Below, piece after piece: positions 61,814-64,000 of a stretch of 64,000 nucleotides of DNA (position 1 is the first letter of the stretch; every line of letters starts with the position of its first letter). The translations under genes and the position numbers were made by a program. The notes under the pieces are model-generated. The model made no database searches. It worked only from the letters and a program-made list of their open reading frames with translations, and had not been told where the DNA came from. The DNA comes from Novosphingobium panipatense (GTDB lineage Bacteria; Pseudomonadota; Alphaproteobacteria; Sphingomonadales; Sphingomonadaceae), in the NCBI RefSeq assembly GCF_002149965.1, contig NZ_MSQB01000019.1, positions 62,001 to 126,000 of the forward strand. Reading direction: 5' to 3'.

Positions 61814-63181
61814 ATGAAGATTGCGATGGTAGGTTCGGGCTACGTCGGCCTCGTCTCGGGTGCCTGTTTTGCCGATTTCGGCCACGAAGTCGTCTGCATC
61901 GACAAGGATGAGAGCAAGATCCAGCGCCTGCTCCACGGCATGATGCCGATCTATGAGCCGGGCCTTGCCGAACTGGTCGAATCCAATGTCGCGGCCAAGC
62001 GCCTGTCCTTCACCACCGACCTGGCCGAAGGCATTGCCGGGGCGCAGGCGATCTTCATCGCGGTCGGCACCCCCTCGCGGCGCGGCGACGGCCATGCCGA
62101 CTTGTCCTATGTCTACGCGGTGGCGCAGGAAGTGGGCGAGCACTTGTCCGGCGATGCGGTGGTCGTCACCAAGTCCACGGTTCCGGTCGGCACCGGCGAC
62201 GAGGTGGAGCGCATCATCCGCGCCTGCAATCCGGCGCACCGGGTCTCGGTAGTGTCCAACCCCGAATTCCTGCGCGAAGGCGCCGCGATCGGTGACTTCA
62301 AGCGCCCCGACCGCATCGTCATCGGCGCCGAGGACGACTTCGGCCGCGATGTCATGCGCGAAGTCTATCGCCCGCTGTTCCTCAACGAATCGCCGATTCT
62401 CTTCGTCAGCCGCCGCTCCTCGGAACTGACCAAATATGCCGCCAACGCCTTCCTCGCGGTGAAGATCACCTTCATCAACGAGATGGCCGATCTCTGCGAG
62501 AAAGTGGGCGGCAACGTGCAGGACGTGGCGCGCGGCATCGGGCTGGACAACCGCATCGGTTCCAAGTTCCTCCACGCCGGGCCGGGCTATGGCGGCTCCT
62601 GCTTCCCCAAGGACACGCTGGCCCTGCTCAAGACCGCGGAGGACTACGACAGTCCGGTGCGCATCGTCGAGGCCGTGGTCAAGGTCAACGATGCCCGCAA
62701 GCGCGCCATGGGCCGCAAGGTGGTGGACGCACTCGGCGGCGTGGAGACGGCGCGCGGCAAGCGCGTCGCCATGCTGGGCCTGACCTTCAAGCCCAATACC
62801 GACGACATGCGCGATTCGCCCGCGATCGCGATCGCCCAGACCCTGACCGACGCCGGGGTTAGCGTGGCCGCCTACGACCCCGAAGGCATGGAGCAGGCCC
62901 GGCCGCTCATGCCCGAAGTGGAGATGAAGCAGGATCCCTATGCGGCGATCGAGGGTGCCGACGCGGTCGTCCTGGTGACCGAATGGGACGCCTTCCGCGC
63001 GCTGGACCTCACCCGGATCAAGACCATTGCCAAGGCCCCCGTGCTCGTCGACTTGCGCAATGTCTACAAGCCTGAGCACGTCCGCGAAGCCGGTTTTACC
63101 TATCTTTCGGTAGGCCGCGGAACTTCGGCGAAGGACAAGGTGCAGGACGGAGAACGCGCGGCCGACGCCATACCTGCCTGA
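61814..63181 (+). CDS. UDP-glucose 6-dehydrogenase, long (455-residue) type
   Basis: A 455-residue NAD-dependent enzyme converting UDP-glucose to UDP-glucuronate. It has MVGSGYVGLVSGACFADFGH near the start, STVPVGTGDEVE, SNPEFLREGAAIGDFKRPDRIVIG, the catalytic Cys263 in GPGYGGSCFPKDTLALL and LGLTFKPNTDDMRDSPAIAI. This is the widespread bacterial type, different in subfamily from the 388-residue Ugd at 53731. It has its own leader region (61669-61813), which includes a CCTGCCCG/CGGGCAGG hairpin (61723-61756). Confidence 0.93.
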   Translation: MKIAMVGSGYVGLVSGACFADFGHEVVCIDKDESKIQRLLHGMMPIYEPGLAELVESNVAAKRLSFTTDLAEGIAGAQAIFIAVGTPSRRGDGHADLSYVYAVAQEVGEHLSGDAVVVTKSTVPVGTGDEVERIIRACNPAHRVSVVSNPEFLREGAAIGDFKRPDRIVIGAEDDFGRDVMREVYRPLFLNESPILFVSRRSSELTKYAANAFLAVKITFINEMADLCEKVGGNVQDVARGIGLDNRIGSKFLHAGPGYGGSCFPKDTLALLKTAEDYDSPVRIVEAVVKVNDARKRAMGRKVVDALGGVETARGKRVAMLGLTFKPNTDDMRDSPAIAIAQTLTDAGVSVAAYDPEGMEQARPLMPEVEMKQDPYAAIEGADAVVLVTEWDAFRALDLTRIKTIAKAPVLVDLRNVYKPEHVREAGFTYLSVGRGTSAKDKVQDGERAADAIPA

Positions 63182-63203
63182 TATTCCCGCGTCGCCACCG
63201 ACC

Positions 63204-63238
63204 GATCCCGGATCCGAGCCCGTCTCGGGCCCGGGATC
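63204..63238. repeat. Palindrome after the long UDP-glucose dehydrogenase gene
   Basis: GATCCCGG (63204-63211) and CCGGGATC (63231-63238) enclose CCGAGCCCG...CGGGC. No T-run follows, so it may act as a REP-like structure or a weak terminator for the convergent genes. Confidence 0.55.
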
Positions 63239-63266
63239 GTAATCATGGTCGATGCATCGCCTGGCA

Positions 63267-63716
63267 TTATTCGATTTCGCTCATCAGTCTCAGGCGAGCA
63301 TGGGTTCCATCCGCAGCGTAAATTTCCAGCACCTTGCCCGATCGCTTCCAGCGATTCGCACTGGCCATGAAACGCCAGAAGGAAGCCGCGAAATTGGTAC
63401 GATCCTGTTCCGCACATCCCATGGCGGTGAAGATGATCGGGCCGCCCAATCCCGAAAAACTGCCCTCGCGGGACCATCGGGCATTGGCGGAGCCGCCGTT
63501 GTTGCAATCCCATGATCCGCCCACCGTGCCATCACGGCCCATGAACAGTGTCGCGGCGGGCAATCGGGAACGCTTCGGTGCCTGCCGATCACCAAGCCGG
63601 GTGACTTCCCACCGCGTTCCGGGGCGCCGCCCGTCGCTGGCTACTGCAAGCATCGACAATGCCGCGCAGAAAAGAACAATGCCCATTGCCAAGCAGCGGA
63701 CCGGTATCGTTCTCAC
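63267..63716 (-). CDS. META-domain (HslJ-like) exported protein
   Basis: 149 residues from GTG 63716, which follows GGAG by 8 bases and gives a signal peptide (MRTIPVRCLAMGIVLFCAAL SMLAVAS). A TTG at 63746 overlaps the previous stop (TTGA) and is an alternative start. The mature part has GTRWEVTRLGDR, LFMGRDGTVGGSWDCNNGG, GGPIIFTAMGCAEQD and the closing LEIYAADGTHARLRL, the pattern of META/HslJ-type beta-barrels. Members are periplasmic or lipoproteins tied to stress, but this one has no lipobox. Confidence 0.7.
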   Translation of the reverse strand: MRTIPVRCLAMGIVLFCAALSMLAVASDGRRPGTRWEVTRLGDRQAPKRSRLPAATLFMGRDGTVGGSWDCNNGGSANARWSREGSFSGLGGPIIFTAMGCAEQDRTNFAASFWRFMASANRWKRSGKVLEIYAADGTHARLRLMSEIE

Positions 63717-63742
63717 TTCTAAGCTCCATCGGTCATGAAGTT

Positions 63743-64000
63743 TCAAGGCGCTGCGGGCGGCGTGGCCGGTTCGACTCTCACGAAGGTCATGGTTTTTGCC
63801 GGGATATCGAGAACCACCTCGGCCTTCGAAAGGACGGCCTGACCGAGCAGCCCCTCCCGGTCACCTGGCAGGGGACCATTTGTCACGACGGGAACGCCCT
63901 CGGCCTGGAAGCCGGAAAACGCCAGCCGGTTGTCAGGCAGATAACGTGCGGGGAGTTTGGCTCCCTCGGCGCGGACTGTTACGCTGGGCAGGGCCTTGCT
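63743..64000 (-). CDS. C-terminal part of a possible retropepsin-like aspartic protease
   Basis: The gene enters from the right edge on the minus strand; 85 residues and a TGA stop are seen. LPGDREGLLGQAVLSKAEVVLDIPAKTMTFVRV resembles the C-terminal GLLGxxxLSxxxVxxDxxxxxLxx pattern of retropepsin-like (DUF/gag-asp) bacterial proteases. No active-site Asp is in the part visible, so the call is tentative. The end overlaps a TTG start candidate of the META-domain gene. Confidence 0.5.
   Translation of the reverse strand, partial: SKALPSVTVRAEGAKLPARYLPDNRLAFSGFQAEGVPVVTNGPLPGDREGLLGQAVLSKAEVVLDIPAKTMTFVRVEPATPPAAP

Overview
The window is a gene-dense, GC-rich chromosomal segment of an alphaproteobacterium in the Sphingomonadales, most probably Novosphingobium or a close relative. 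This rests on the hemC-hemD-mitofilin block, a large TonB-dependent receptor in a sugar locus, ATGA-type overlaps in most operons, several GTG/TTG starts, and REP-like palindromes of the GTCATCCTGAACTTGTTTCAGGATC type. I see no prophage, CRISPR array, rRNA or intact transposase. Family and motif assignments come from reading translated sequence; no database search was run.

Region 1 (1-12.4 kb) is an arabinan/arabinogalactan utilisation locus. It encodes an AraD1/GguC-type protein (cut by the window edge), a Gfo/Idh/MocA L-arabinose (D-galactose) 1-dehydrogenase, a secreted GH51 arabinofuranosidase, DgoK and DgoA of the oxidative galactose pathway, two exported GH43 enzymes, a TonB-dependent receptor and a secreted (alpha/alpha)6 glycosidase with a C-terminal discoidin-like domain. 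Polymer is cut outside or in the periplasm, imported through the receptor, and the monosaccharides are oxidised. Two tandem copies of an ATTAGTC-N-GACTAAT operator lie before the receptor.

Region 2 (12.5-31.4 kb) is mostly housekeeping: DsbD, a PafA-like phosphatase, a UbiH-like hydroxylase, mitofilin-hemD-hemC facing tsaD-gpsA-flippase, an OmpA-family protein, a 30-aa membrane peptide with a helix-hairpin-helix protein, an NDUFA9-like protein, tRNA-Leu(CAG), a second flippase and a YdeP-like molybdoenzyme.

Region 3 (31.5-40.6 kb) is the most unusual part. A histidine kinase whose extracytoplasmic domain is collagen-like (PGG-rich) is translationally coupled to an outer-membrane protein and divergent from its OmpR-type regulator. 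Next to them are a lipoprotein-type intradiol dioxygenase and an autotransporter. Direct TGAAAT repeats at exact 11-bp spacing precede both the regulator gene and the dioxygenase gene, suggesting a self-contained cell-envelope regulon. A 153-bp MITE-like palindrome follows, sitting exactly at the galE stop codon.

Region 4 (40.8-63.2 kb) is an exopolysaccharide cluster: GalE, a Wza-like export lipoprotein, three GT4 glycosyltransferases, a membrane-anchored PslG-like glycosidase, two tandem hexapeptide acyltransferases, a flippase, two polymerase/ligase-type proteins, an integral-membrane acyltransferase, a UDP-glucuronate 4-epimerase-like enzyme, two different UDP-glucose dehydrogenases, a BY-kinase/co-polymerase and an uncharacterised protein. 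The enzymes point to an acylated, uronic-acid-containing polymer made by a Wzx/Wzy route. No initiating phosphoglycosyltransferase is in the window. The segment ends with a META-domain protein and the 3' end of a possible aspartic protease gene.
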